A stretch of DNA of 64,000 nt from Streptomyces griseus (GTDB taxonomy: Bacteria > Actinomycetota > Actinomycetes > Streptomycetales > Streptomycetaceae). Both the position numbers and the translations under genes were made by a program. Positions 1 through 9,300 of the stretch are shown one piece after another; positions within the stretch are counted from its first letter, which is position 1; each line of letters opens with the position of its first letter. The stretch is from contig NZ_UAVD01000029.1 in NCBI RefSeq assembly GCF_900460065.1, forward strand, positions 496,001 to 560,000, in the 5' to 3' direction. Under the pieces are notes generated by a model that saw nothing but the letters and a program-made list of their open reading frames with translations, was not told the DNA's origin and searched no databases.

Positions 1-3000
1 GCGGGCGACCGTGTCGTCCAGCCAGCTCCGCATCTCCGTCTCATCGAGGGGGCGGCCGGTGTAACTGCTCAGCCAGCCGGCGAGGTTGAACGAGGAGACT
101 GGGCCGCTGTCCAGGTCGTCGTACGTGGCGTCGTAGAGACGGCGCCACTCCTCGACGCGGTCGCGGTTCCAGTCCGGGCCGCTCGTGGAGTCGTCCCGCA
201 GACGGACCAGGGCGACGATCCGTTCGTCGCCGGGGGCGCGGCGCACGACCTCGACGGCACACTGCCGTACGGCCGGATGCGAGCCCACCGCGAGTTCGAT
301 CTCGGCGGGTTCGAGCCGGTGTCCACGCACCTTGACCTGGCGATCGATGCGTCCGAGGTATTCCAGCTCGCCGTCGGGCAGCAGGCGGACCCGGTCACCG
401 GTTCGGTACAGCCGGGCCCCCGGCTCCGTGGCGAAGGGGTCGGGCACGAAGCGTTCGGCGGTCAGCGCGGCCCGCCGCCAGTAGCCCTGCCCCACCCCGG
501 CACCGCCCACGCAGGCCTCACCCGGCACCCCGACCGGCACGGGGCGCAGCGCCTCGTCGAGCACGTGGACGCGGACGTTGGCGATCGGCCGTCCGATGGG
601 CACCCGGCCCTCGCTCCCGGCCGGTGAGCCGTCGGCGGCCTCGAAGGCCGTGCAGGCCACCGCGGTCTCCGTCGGTCCGTACTCGTTGACGATCCGGACC
701 GACGGCGCTCCCGCGCGCAGCGCCGACAGGTCGTCCTCGTGCAGGGCCTCCCCGCCGAGGATCACGGTCCGGGCGGGCAGGGTGAGCGGACCGTCGGACG
801 TGGGCTGCTCCAGCAGCCTCAGGTGGGAGGGGGTCAGCTTCACGAAAGCGAGGTCGTCGGAGGTCTCCAGCAGCGCCCGCAGGGCGGCACCGGGCGTCTC
901 GTCGGCCGTGGGGGCGAGGAGCACGCGCTGTCCGGCGAGCAGGGGTGCGAAGACGCTCGTCACGGTCAGGTCGAAGGCGAGCGGGGAGTGCACCGGCACG
1001 CCTGTCCCGGCGCCCGCGGCGTAGCGGTCCTTGGCCCACAGCAGGTAGTTGACGACATTGCGGTGGGTGAGCAGCGCCGCCTTGGGGCGGCCGGTGGAAC
1101 CCGACGTGAACATGAGGTAGATCAGATCGTCCGGGGACACCCGGACGTCCGGGGCTGTCGCGGGCCGGCCCGCGACGGTGTCGGCTTCAGCAGCCGGCGC
1201 CACCACACGGACACCGCCCGGTTTCACCGCGGCCGGCAGCACGCCGGAGACGACCAGCACGGCCGCCTCGCTGTCGGCGATCATGTCGTTCGTGCGCGAG
1301 GGGGGATGAGAGGGATCGAGGGGCACGTACGCGGCTCCGGTCTTGAGGACCGCCAGCAGCGTGGTCACCGTCTCCGGTCCGAGGTCCATCAGGACGGCGA
1401 CCACCGTGCCGGGTCGTGCTCCGGCGTCCTGAAGGTGATGGGCCAGCCGGTTCGCGTCCCGGTCGAGTTCCCCGTACGTCAGCCGGTGGTCCCCGCCGCT
1501 CACCGCGACCGCGTCGGGGGTGCGGGCCGCCTGGTCCGCCACCAGCTCGTGCAGGGGCGTCGCGCGGATCCCGGTGCCGGTGTCGTTCCAGTCGTACACG
1601 ATCCGCCTCAGCTCGTCCGCGGAGAGCACCGGCAGCACGGACAGGCGCGCGGTGGGGTCGGCGGCGACGGCGGTGAGCAGTTCCGTGAGGGAGTCGGCGA
1701 GACGGGCGACCGTGGCCGCGTCGAAGAGGTCGGTGGCATAGTCGACCAGGCAGTCCAGTCCGTCGTCGGTCTCGAGGATGTTGACGTCGAGATCGAAGCG
1801 GGAGGAGTCGGTCCGCGTGTCGAGCGGTGCCACCGTCAGGCCGGACGGGTGCCCGGTCGGGGCGGGTGTGTTGTGCAGGGTGAAGTTCACCTGGTAGAGC
1901 GGGTTGCGCGCGAGATCGCGCTCGGGGAACAGGCGCCGGGCGATCAGGTCCATCGGGACGTCCTGGTGGGCGTGGGCCGCCAGGCAGGTCTCGCGCACCC
2001 GCGCCAGGAGTTCCGTGAAGGCCGGATCGCCGTCGAGGCGGACCCGGAAGACCAGCGAGTTGGCGAAGAAGCCCATCAGGTCGTGCAATGCGCTGCTCCG
2101 GCGGCCCGCGACGGCTCCGCCGACGACGATGTCGTCCTGGCCGCTGTAGCGGTGGAGCACGGTGGCGAGCGCGGCGAGCAGCGTCATGTGGAGCGTGGCT
2201 CCGTGCCGTACGCCCAGCTCCCGCACGGCCGTGGTCACCGCCGCGCCGATCACGAAGCCGTGGGTGGCGCCCCGGTGGCTCTGCACGGGCGGCCGGGGCC
2301 GGTCGGTGGGCAGGTCGAGCCGGTCGGGGGCGCCGCTGAGGCACGCCTCCCAGTGGGCCAGTTGCCGACGGGCGTCCTCGCTGTCCTCCCAGGCCGACTG
2401 CCGGCGGGCCCAGCCGGCGTACTGCACCGGCAGCGGCGGCAGGGGGCTGGGCAGGCCGAGCGAGAACGCCTCGTACAGCGCGGTGAGTTCACGGCTCAGG
2501 ACGCCGAGGGACCAGCCGTCGACGCCCACGTGGTGGAACACGGCCAGCAGCACGCAGTCCTCGGCGGACAGCCGCAGCAGCCGGAACCGCACGGGCGGGG
2601 CGTCGGCCAGGTCGAAGGGGATACGGCGCTCGGCCGCGGTGAGGCGCTCGGCCTCCGCGGTACGCCCGGCGGCCGGCAGACCGCGCAGGTCGATCACGGG
2701 CAGCGGCGCGACCGCGGCCGGCCGTACGCGCTGCACGGGCAGACCGTCGACGGTGGGGAAGACCGTGCGCAGGATCTCGTGCCGTGCGGTGATCTCGTCC
2801 AGGCAGCGGCGCAGTACGCCGAGGTCGAGCCGTCCGGTGAGCCGGAAGGGGTTGACACTGGTGTAGGAGGAGCTGTCCGGCCGCAGCGCGGTGAGGAAGA
2901 GGATGCGGCGCTGCGCCGAGGACACCGGTGCGTCGCCCTCGGTGGGCCCGGTGAACAGGCTCAGTGGCGGGGCGATGCCGCGCTCGCGCAGTTGGCCGAG

Positions 3001-3063
3001 CAGCTGCGTGCGCCGCCCGGGGTCGAGGTCGCGGATCCGCCCGGCGAGGTCGGCGTCAGGCAT
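1..3063 (-). CDS. NRPS, C-A-methyltransferase module (partial at left edge)
   Basis: Peptide synthetase read from the ATG at 3063 and still open at the left edge (1,021 codons visible). Domains in order: condensation domain (about residues 45-470) with intact HHVGVDGWS at 177-185; adenylation domain from about 490 with A3 LMFTSGSTGRPK (~650), A5 NEYGPTE (~790), A7 YRTGDR (~885) and A8 GHRLEPAEIE (~915). From about 970 the sequence switches to the entry segment of an embedded SAM methyltransferase (VEEWRRLYDATY, then SSYTG near 1000), the arrangement of N-methylating modules with the MT between A8 and A9. By-eye alignment to GrsA gives pocket residues D-L-T-K-I-G-E-V-A, two changes from the Asn code DLTKLGEVG. 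The start overlaps the upstream NRPS stop by 8 nt. The rest of the MT, the carrier domain and any termination domain lie outside the window. Confidence 0.93.
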   Translation of the reverse strand, partial: MPDADLAGRIRDLDPGRRTQLLGQLRERGIAPPLSLFTGPTEGDAPVSSAQRRILFLTALRPDSSSYTSVNPFRLTGRLDLGVLRRCLDEITARHEILRTVFPTVDGLPVQRVRPAAVAPLPVIDLRGLPAAGRTAEAERLTAAERRIPFDLADAPPVRFRLLRLSAEDCVLLAVFHHVGVDGWSLGVLSRELTALYEAFSLGLPSPLPPLPVQYAGWARRQSAWEDSEDARRQLAHWEACLSGAPDRLDLPTDRPRPPVQSHRGATHGFVIGAAVTTAVRELGVRHGATLHMTLLAALATVLHRYSGQDDIVVGGAVAGRRSSALHDLMGFFANSLVFRVRLDGDPAFTELLARVRETCLAAHAHQDVPMDLIARRLFPERDLARNPLYQVNFTLHNTPAPTGHPSGLTVAPLDTRTDSSRFDLDVNILETDDGLDCLVDYATDLFDAATVARLADSLTELLTAVAADPTARLSVLPVLSADELRRIVYDWNDTGTGIRATPLHELVADQAARTPDAVAVSGGDHRLTYGELDRDANRLAHHLQDAGARPGTVVAVLMDLGPETVTTLLAVLKTGAAYVPLDPSHPPSRTNDMIADSEAAVLVVSGVLPAAVKPGGVRVVAPAAEADTVAGRPATAPDVRVSPDDLIYLMFTSGSTGRPKAALLTHRNVVNYLLWAKDRYAAGAGTGVPVHSPLAFDLTVTSVFAPLLAGQRVLLAPTADETPGAALRALLETSDDLAFVKLTPSHLRLLEQPTSDGPLTLPARTVILGGEALHEDDLSALRAGAPSVRIVNEYGPTETAVACTAFEAADGSPAGSEGRVPIGRPIANVRVHVLDEALRPVPVGVPGEACVGGAGVGQGYWRRAALTAERFVPDPFATEPGARLYRTGDRVRLLPDGELEYLGRIDRQVKVRGHRLEPAEIELAVGSHPAVRQCAVEVVRRAPGDERIVALVRLRDDSTSGPDWNRDRVEEWRRLYDATYDDLDSGPVSSFNLAGWLSSYTGRPLDETEMRSWLDDTVAR

Positions 3064-4984
3064 GGTCCTCCTCCTGCTCCAGGGCATCCACGAGCGCTGC
3101 CAGTTCGTCCGCTCCCGCGGCGCCCCGGCCGGTGCCGGCCGCGGCGGCGATCGCCTCGGCGAGGCCCGCGGGGGTGGGGTCGCGGAAGAACTCGTCGAGG
3201 GTCACATCGGTCCCGTAGCGCTCCTGGGCCCGGGTGACGAGCACCGTGGCGAGCAGCGAATGCCCCCCGAGCAGGAAGAAGTTGTCGTGGCGTCCCACGA
3301 CGGCGACGTCCAGGAGGTCCGCCCACAGCGAGGCCAGTTCCCGCTCGACCTCCCCGACGGGCGCCGCGTGCTCGGCGTGCGCGGGCTCAGGAACGGGGAC
3401 ACTGTCCGCGACGGGCGCGGCGCGAAGGCGCCCGTCGGCGCCGGCCCGCACCACGAGGCCGGTCGCCACCCACGGCGCGTCCGGCAGGTCCCGGCGCACG
3501 AGTTCACCGACGACGCCCTGGGGCGCGGGATGTCCCCAGGGGTCACGCACGCTCAGCGCGGCGTCCGACGGCAGGTCCGCCAGCGCGGTCGCGCGACGCA
3601 CCTCGTCCGCCAGCGCGGTCGGGGCGTGCGGGTGCTCCTCGGCGAGGGGGACGTCCCGAACGGCGCGGTCGGGCCGGTGCGCCAGCTCCCGCAGCGCCGA
3701 GCCCCAGGCGTCTCCCAGCGCGGCGACGGTCTCCCGGTCCCACAGGTCCGTCGCGTAGTCCAGGGCCGCCGACAGCCGGCCGGCGGTGCCCGTGACCGTG
3801 CACACCAGGTCGAAGGTTGCGGCGGTGGCCGGCTGCTCCCGCATCCGGACCGCCAGTCCGGGCACGGACAGGTCGTCGTCCGACTGGTCGATCATCTGGA
3901 AGACGACCTGGAAGAGGGGGTGCCGATCGGCCTTCCGTACACCGCCCTGCGCGGCCACCAGCCGCTCGAAGGGCAGCTCCTGGTGGTCGTAGGCGTCCTG
4001 GCACGTCCCGGTGGTGGCCCGCAGGACGTCGCGCAGGGTCTGCTCCGCGCGCACCGGGGTCCGCAGCACCAGCATCTTCACGAAGAAGCCGATCATGTGC
4101 TGGACCTCCGGCCGGGCCCGGCCGGAGGTGGTGCCGCCGATCGTGAGGTCTTCCTGGCCGCTGTAGCGGTGCAGTACGACGTAGAAGGCGGCCAGCAACG
4201 CCATGTAGAGGCTGGCGCCCTCCTCCCGGCACAGGACGCGCAGCCGCTCCACCACCCGGTCGTCGAGCGGGACGGGGTGGGAACGGCCTCGGTAGGACCG
4301 CTCCGGTGGGCGCGGCCGGTCGGTGGGCAGGTCCAGTTCCCTCAGATCGCGGAGGCGTTCACGCCAGTGGGCGAGCAGCCGGTCGTGGCCGCCGGTCGCC
4401 TCGGCCCGCTGCTGCCAGGCGGCGAAGTCGGCGTACTGGAGGGACGGTTCGGGCAGCGTGTCGGGGGAGCCGGTGACGCGGGCCCGGTACCGGGCGAAGA
4501 CCTCACGCAGGAACAGGTCGAGCGACCAGGCGTCGGCGATGATGTGATGCAGGGTCACCAGGAGGACGGACCGCTGGTCGGTGAGCCGGACCAGCGTGGT
4601 CCGCAGCAGGGGCACGCGCCGCAGGTCGAAGGGTTCGGCGGCCTCTTGCCGGGCCATCTGGGCGACCAGTTCCGCCCCGTCCGCCGGGCCGCCTCGCGCG
4701 AGAAGGGAACGCAGGTCGACCACGCGCAGGGCCGGCTCATGGGCGGTGACGATCTGCCGCAGCCGCCCGTCGAGGACCCGGAAGCAGGTGCGCAGGCTCT
4801 CGTGCCGACGCACGCACCCGCGCACCGCCGCGTCCAGGGCGGCCGGGTCGAGGTCACCCGAGAGGTCCAGGGCGCGGGCCACTGTGTACACCCCGGCCCG
4901 CTGGGCCAGCTCGTCCAGGAAGTACAGCTGGGCCTGGGTGTACGACGCGTCACTCACCAGCGCGGACACGCTCCCACCGGTCAT
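3056..4984 (-). CDS. NRPS condensation-carrier protein with a vestigial adenylation domain
   Basis: 642-aa NRPS protein. A condensation domain (about 10-440) carries HHIIADAWS at 146-154, with Ala where HHxxxDG usually has Gly. A carrier domain follows with LGGHSLL; the phosphopantetheine Ser is residue 576. No adenylation core (no A3 SGSTG, no YGPTE) lies between them. Instead residues about 475-522 read like stitched A6/A7 remnants: DPWGHPAPQGVVGEL, then TGLVVRAGADGRL. The carrier must therefore be loaded by an adenylation domain in trans, or the condensation domain serves another role. The ATG sits in an ATGA overlap with the upstream dioxygenase gene, and the stop overlaps the next NRPS start by 8 nt, so all are co-translated. 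The domain calls are firm; the A-remnant interpretation is by eye. Confidence 0.92.
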   Translation of the reverse strand: MTGGSVSALVSDASYTQAQLYFLDELAQRAGVYTVARALDLSGDLDPAALDAAVRGCVRRHESLRTCFRVLDGRLRQIVTAHEPALRVVDLRSLLARGGPADGAELVAQMARQEAAEPFDLRRVPLLRTTLVRLTDQRSVLLVTLHHIIADAWSLDLFLREVFARYRARVTGSPDTLPEPSLQYADFAAWQQRAEATGGHDRLLAHWRERLRDLRELDLPTDRPRPPERSYRGRSHPVPLDDRVVERLRVLCREEGASLYMALLAAFYVVLHRYSGQEDLTIGGTTSGRARPEVQHMIGFFVKMLVLRTPVRAEQTLRDVLRATTGTCQDAYDHQELPFERLVAAQGGVRKADRHPLFQVVFQMIDQSDDDLSVPGLAVRMREQPATAATFDLVCTVTGTAGRLSAALDYATDLWDRETVAALGDAWGSALRELAHRPDRAVRDVPLAEEHPHAPTALADEVRRATALADLPSDAALSVRDPWGHPAPQGVVGELVRRDLPDAPWVATGLVVRAGADGRLRAAPVADSVPVPEPAHAEHAAPVGEVERELASLWADLLDVAVVGRHDNFFLLGGHSLLATVLVTRAQERYGTDVTLDEFFRDPTPAGLAEAIAAAAGTGRGAAGADELAALVDALEQEEDHA

Positions 4985-5916
4985 GCCCGCACCCCCGGCC
5001 CGGGCTCGGCCATCGCCACGGCGATGGTGCGGGGGCGGGTGAACGGCTCCCGGCCGTGCGCGGTGAGCATGTTGTCGACGACCAGGACGTCGTCACGGGC
5101 GTAGTCGAAGCGGGTGGCCGCCGACCGGTAGCAGTCGCGCACATGCGCCATGACGTTGTCGGGGATGGCGGCACCGTCGCCGAAGTAGCTGTTGTTGGGC
5201 AGGTCCTCCTCGTCGAACAGTTCGAGCATTCCCTCGCGGATCTCCGGCGACAGGGTGGAGAGGTGGAAGATGGCCGCGTGGTTGAACCACACCTCCTCGC
5301 CCGTCTCCGGGTGCCGGTGCACCGCGTCGCGCACCGACGAGGTGCGCAGCCCGCCGTCCGGCCGCCATTCGACGGATACGTCGTTGGCCGCGCAGAACCG
5401 TTCGACCTGCGCCCGGTCCCCGGAGTTGAAGACCTCCTGCCAGCTCAGCCCGAATTCGGAGCCGAAGTTGCGCACCACCTTCCACCCGCGCCGCTCGAAC
5501 TCCTCGCGCACGGCGGGGTCGAGGGCGCGCAGCACCTCGCGGGTGTCGGACAGCGGGGTCGCGCCCCGGCGGCGCGGCGGCTCGACGCAGTAGAAGTACA
5601 GACTCATGGGCCAGGAGACGCGGTAGGAGTTCTCGTTGTGGAAGAAGATCTCCTCGTGCGGCGGGTAGTCCGTGGAGGTGTAGACCCGGCCCTTGATCGT
5701 GCTGCGCGGCGAGGACCGCTCCTCGTACGGGAGCGGGGCCCCGCCGGACAGCTCCCGCACCGCCGCCTCGAACCCGTCCACCCCCTCGACCGCGAATCCG
5801 CGCAGCAGCACGGCGCCGTTCGTGCGCAGCGCCCGCCGTATCCCGGCGCGGTCCCGGGCTGTCCGGTGGAGGAGGTTCTCGTCGTCCTGTGCCTCGATGA
5901 CGAGGGGCAGATCCAT
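4981..5916 (-). CDS. SyrP/AsnO-type Fe(II)/2-oxoglutarate dioxygenase (TauD fold)
   Basis: 311-aa TauD/TfdA-family non-heme iron oxygenase. The iron facial triad is visible as H93-N-E95 (in FFHNENSY) and a distal His at about 287 (TAHGREPF), followed by Arg residues that would bind 2-oxoglutarate. The stretch YTSTDYPPHEEIFFHNENSY is typical of NRPS-associated SyrP-like hydroxylases, which beta-hydroxylate carrier-bound Asp; AsnO-type relatives hydroxylate Asn. Because the next adenylation domain in the operon has an Asn-like pocket, beta-hydroxylation of Asn/Asp is the likeliest role (inference). The start chosen is ATG 5916, with GAGG about 8 nt upstream; an upstream extension would run into the preceding gene. 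The 3' end shares an ATGA overlap with the NRPS at 4984. Confidence 0.9.
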   Translation of the reverse strand: MDLPLVIEAQDDENLLHRTARDRAGIRRALRTNGAVLLRGFAVEGVDGFEAAVRELSGGAPLPYEERSSPRSTIKGRVYTSTDYPPHEEIFFHNENSYRVSWPMSLYFYCVEPPRRRGATPLSDTREVLRALDPAVREEFERRGWKVVRNFGSEFGLSWQEVFNSGDRAQVERFCAANDVSVEWRPDGGLRTSSVRDAVHRHPETGEEVWFNHAAIFHLSTLSPEIREGMLELFDEEDLPNNSYFGDGAAIPDNVMAHVRDCYRSAATRFDYARDDVLVVDNMLTAHGREPFTRPRTIAVAMAEPGPGVRA

Positions 5917-5921
5917 GGCCG

Positions 5922-6167
5922 TCACCTCTGTTCGACGGGCGGCTCGAACCGCAGCTCGTCCGTGCAGAAGGCACGCCACCGCAGGGTCGCCGTGTCCCAC
6001 AGCACCCCCTGTTCGGCCTGCACCGGATGGCGTACGACGGCCAGGTCGTCGCGCACGTACACCACGGTGTCGTCCGGCAGGTCGCGCTCCTCGGGCGTGG
6101 CCGACTCGGCCCAGTCGGCGAAGGCACGCACCTCGCGGAGGAGGAAGCCCCGGTAGTACGGCTTCAC
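5922..6167 (-). CDS. 81-aa conserved-looking protein of unknown function in the NRPS operon
   Basis: I do not recognise this family. The GTG start at 6167 sits in a 4-nt GTGA overlap with the end of the MbtH gene, and the dioxygenase start follows 5 nt after its stop, so it is translated as part of the NRPS operon. The protein has 81 residues with no signal peptide, no Cys-rich motif and no transmembrane segment. It is amphipathic and rich in Asp/Glu/Arg (PEERDLPDDTVVYVRDDLAV near the middle) and ends FCTDELRFEPPVEQR. Its position between MbtH and the oxygenase suggests an accessory factor for carrier-bound chemistry, but nothing in the sequence proves that. Confidence 0.75.
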   Translation of the reverse strand: MKPYYRGFLLREVRAFADWAESATPEERDLPDDTVVYVRDDLAVVRHPVQAEQGVLWDTATLRWRAFCTDELRFEPPVEQR

Positions 6168-6388
6168 TGCGCGGCCTCCTCTCCGGTCCGACGGCGCAGG
6201 CTCAGCGGCCGCATGTCGGTCCAGACGGTCTCGATGTACGCCAGGCAGCTCTCGCGCGGCCCGCTGTGCCCCGTGTCGTCCCAGCCGTTCGGGCGCGGCC
6301 GGTCGGCGGGCCAGATCGAGTACTGCTCCTCGTGATTGACGACGACCCGGTACACCGTCGGGTCGTCGCTGTGCGGTCCAGCCGTCAC
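6164..6388 (-). CDS. MbtH-like NRPS accessory protein
   Basis: 74-aa MbtH-family protein, a small chaperone-like partner that binds adenylation domains and is often needed for their solubility or activity. The family signature is clear: NHEEQYSIWP, then NGWDDTGHSG, CLAYIETVWTDMRPLSLR. It starts at GTG 6388 in a GTGA overlap with the NRPS stop (6385-6387). GAGGAGG just upstream, inside the NRPS 3' end, serves as its ribosome binding site. It ends in a GTGA overlap with the 81-aa gene. It probably serves one or both adenylation domains of this operon. Confidence 0.97.
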   Translation of the reverse strand: MTAGPHSDDPTVYRVVVNHEEQYSIWPADRPRPNGWDDTGHSGPRESCLAYIETVWTDMRPLSLRRRTGEEAAQ

Positions 6389-9300
6389 TTTCCCTCCTCG
6401 TACGCGATGTGTTCGCGCGCCACGGGGACCATCCGGTCGGGCGCGGCGGGGCCGTCGGGACTCCCGCCGCGAGCGGCTGCTTCGCCCAGCAGCCGCTCGA
6501 CCAGCGGTGCGAGCGTTGCCACCGTCGGGGCGCGGAAGAAGGCCCGTACGGTGATGTCCAGGCCCCAGGTGTCGTGCGCGGCCGCGATCACCCGCATGAC
6601 CAGCAGGGAGTCGCCGCCGTGGCTGAAGAAGTCGTCGTGCACGCCGATGTCCGGGCGTCGCAGCGCGGTGCGCCACAGTTCGAGCAGGGTGTGCTCGACG
6701 GGGGTGCGGGCGGGCCGGCCCGCGCCGGGCGCGGTGACCTCCCGGCCGTCGGCGTGCGCCAGCGCGGCCCGGTCGAGCTTGCCGTTCGGGGTGAGGGGCA
6801 GCGCGGGCAGCAGCACCAGGCGGTCGGGGAGCATGTACAGCGGCAGGTGCTCGCGCAGCACGGCGTACCAGTCGGCGTTCTCCTGGCCCGCGCCGGGCAC
6901 CAGATAGGCGTGCACCCGCCGTGCGTCGCCGGTGTCCCCGGTGACGACGACGGCGTCCCGGACCTGTGGAGAGCGGCGGAACGCGGCCTCGATCTCGCCG
7001 AGTTCGACCCGGTAGCCCCGCACCTTGAGCTGCTGGTCGCGGCGGCCGAGGAACTCTATGCGCAGCCCCTCCGGGCCGTACCGGTAGCGGCCGCGGTCGC
7101 CGGTGCGGTACATCCTGGCCCCGGGCCGGTCGGCGAAGGGGTGGGGCACGAAGGCGTCGGCGGTCCGCCCGGGGGCGCCCAGGTAGCCACGGGCGATGGT
7201 GGGGCCCGCGATGTGCAGGGTGCCGGGCACCCCGGGGGGCACCAGCCGCATACGGTCGTCGAGGAGATACGCCTCGGTTCCGGGCAGGGGAGTGCCGATC
7301 AGCACGGAGCGGGTGCCCCGGTCCCGGGCCGTGACGGTGAAGTAGGTGCTGTCGATGGTGCCCTCCGTCAGCCCGTAGCAGTTCACGACGTCCGTGCCCG
7401 GACCGCCCAGTCGCCGGATCCGCTCCAGTTCGTCGGCGGGGAAGGTGTCGGAGCCGACGATGAGCAGCTTCAGGAACGAAAGGTCCCCTCCGGTGTCGGC
7501 GACGTGCCCGGCCAGGACGCGCAGCACGGTGGGCACGAAGTCGGCCACGTCCACGCCCTCGTCGCGCATGAGCCGCAGCAGCCGGGCCGGCAGCAGCAGC
7601 GTCTCGCGCGGGCAGACCACGAGGGTCGCGCCCGCGCCGAGGCAGCGCACGAGTTCGCCGAGGTAGCCGTCGAAGCTGAAGTTGGCCATCTGGAGATGGG
7701 CACGGATGCGACCGCGCAGCGCGAAGGCGTGCTCCCACGCGAGCTGGATGCGCAGCAGCGATCCGTGCGTGGCCATGACCCCCTTCGGCCGCCCCGTGGA
7801 GCCCGAGGTGTACATGACGTAACAGAGGTCGTCGGGTCCGGTGTGACGCTCGGGGCGGCCGTCGGGGAACGTCCCGGGGTCCGCGCCGGCCGGGTGGGCG
7901 ACCACGATCCGCGCGGGATCGCCGGTGAGGTCGGGAACGAGCCCCTGCTGGGTGACGATGACGTTCACCCCCGCGTCCGCGATGATCATCGCGCGCCGGG
8001 GGCCGGGGCTGTCGAGGTCCAGCGGCACGTGGGCGGCGCCCGCCTTCCAGACCGCGAGGACGGCGACGACGGACTCGGCGGAGCGCTCCATGTAGATGCC
8101 GACGCGGGCCTCCGCCGTGAGGCCCTCGGCCCGCAGCCGGTGGGCCAGCCGGTTCGCGGCGCGGTCCAGTTCGCCGTAGGTGAGCCGGGTGGCGCCGCTG
8201 ACCAGGGCGGGCGCGTCGGGTGTCCGCTCGGCCCACTGCTCGAACACGTCCAGGACGGAGGCCTCCGCGGGGGCGCGGACCGGGGCTCCGACCGCTGCCT
8301 CCAGGAGTGGTGTCCGGCGTGCGGCGCCGATCTCGCCGGTGCGGCCGACCGGCTGTTCCGGGTCCCGGGTCATGTCGTCCAGGACCGACTGCCACAGGAG
8401 CAGCAGCCCGTTGACGCTCTCCGCCCGGTACAGGTCGCTGTCGTACTGGGCGAGTACGTCGGTGTGCCCGTCCTCGGCGAGAACGTCGACCGTCAGGTCG
8501 AACTTGGCGAGGCCGGGCTCCACCTCCGTGGTGTGTGCGGTCAGGCCGCCCGGCCCGACGTGGACGGGCGGGGTGGCGATGTACTGGAAGGTGATGCCGA
8601 AGAACGGGGTGCGGGACCCGGTGCGCGCCGCGCCGATCGCGGACACGACGTCCTCGAAAGGGGCCGCGTGGTGTTCGTACGCGCCCAGGCAGGTCTTCCG
8701 CACCCGGGCCAGGGCCTGTCGCACGGTCGGGTCGCCGGACAGATCGGTGCGCAGGGCGAGGATGTTGAGGAAGGGGCCGATCAAGACGTCGGCCTCGGGG
8801 TCGTCCCGCAGGGCGCTCGGTGTGCCGACCACCACGTCGTCCCGGTCGAGGTGGCGGGAGAGGGCGACGACGAAGGCGGTCAGCAGCACCATGAACGGGG
8901 TGACGCGCTCCGCACGGGCCAACTCCGCGACTCTGTCGGGCAGTCCGGCGTCGAGCGTGTGGCGTACGGAGGCGGAGGGCGGGGTGGGGCGGTCGGGCGA
9001 TGTGCGGTCCGGCGGTAGTCGTGTGGCGTCGGTGAGCCCGGACAACCGCTCGCGCCAGTAGGCCAGGTGTGCCTCGTGCTCGGTGTCGCTCCCGCGCCGC
9101 CGACCCTCGCGGGCGACGAGTTCGGCGTACTGCGCGGGCAGGGGGTCCAGACGGGGAGCCCGCCCCTCGGCGCGGGCGTCGGCCAGTTCCAGCAACTCGT
9201 CGACGAAGATGTGCCGGGACCAGCCGTCGCACACGATGTGGTGCCAGTTCAGCAGCAGGGTGTGGTCGTCGTCGGCCTCGCGCAGCAGCACGGTGCGCAG

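Noticed and set aside
739..3237. Long open frame on the plus strand (about 830 codons) opposite the NRPS
   Set aside because: It is antisense to clear C and A domains and its translation is Gly/Arg/Val-rich without any family pattern; such mirror frames are normal in high-GC DNA.
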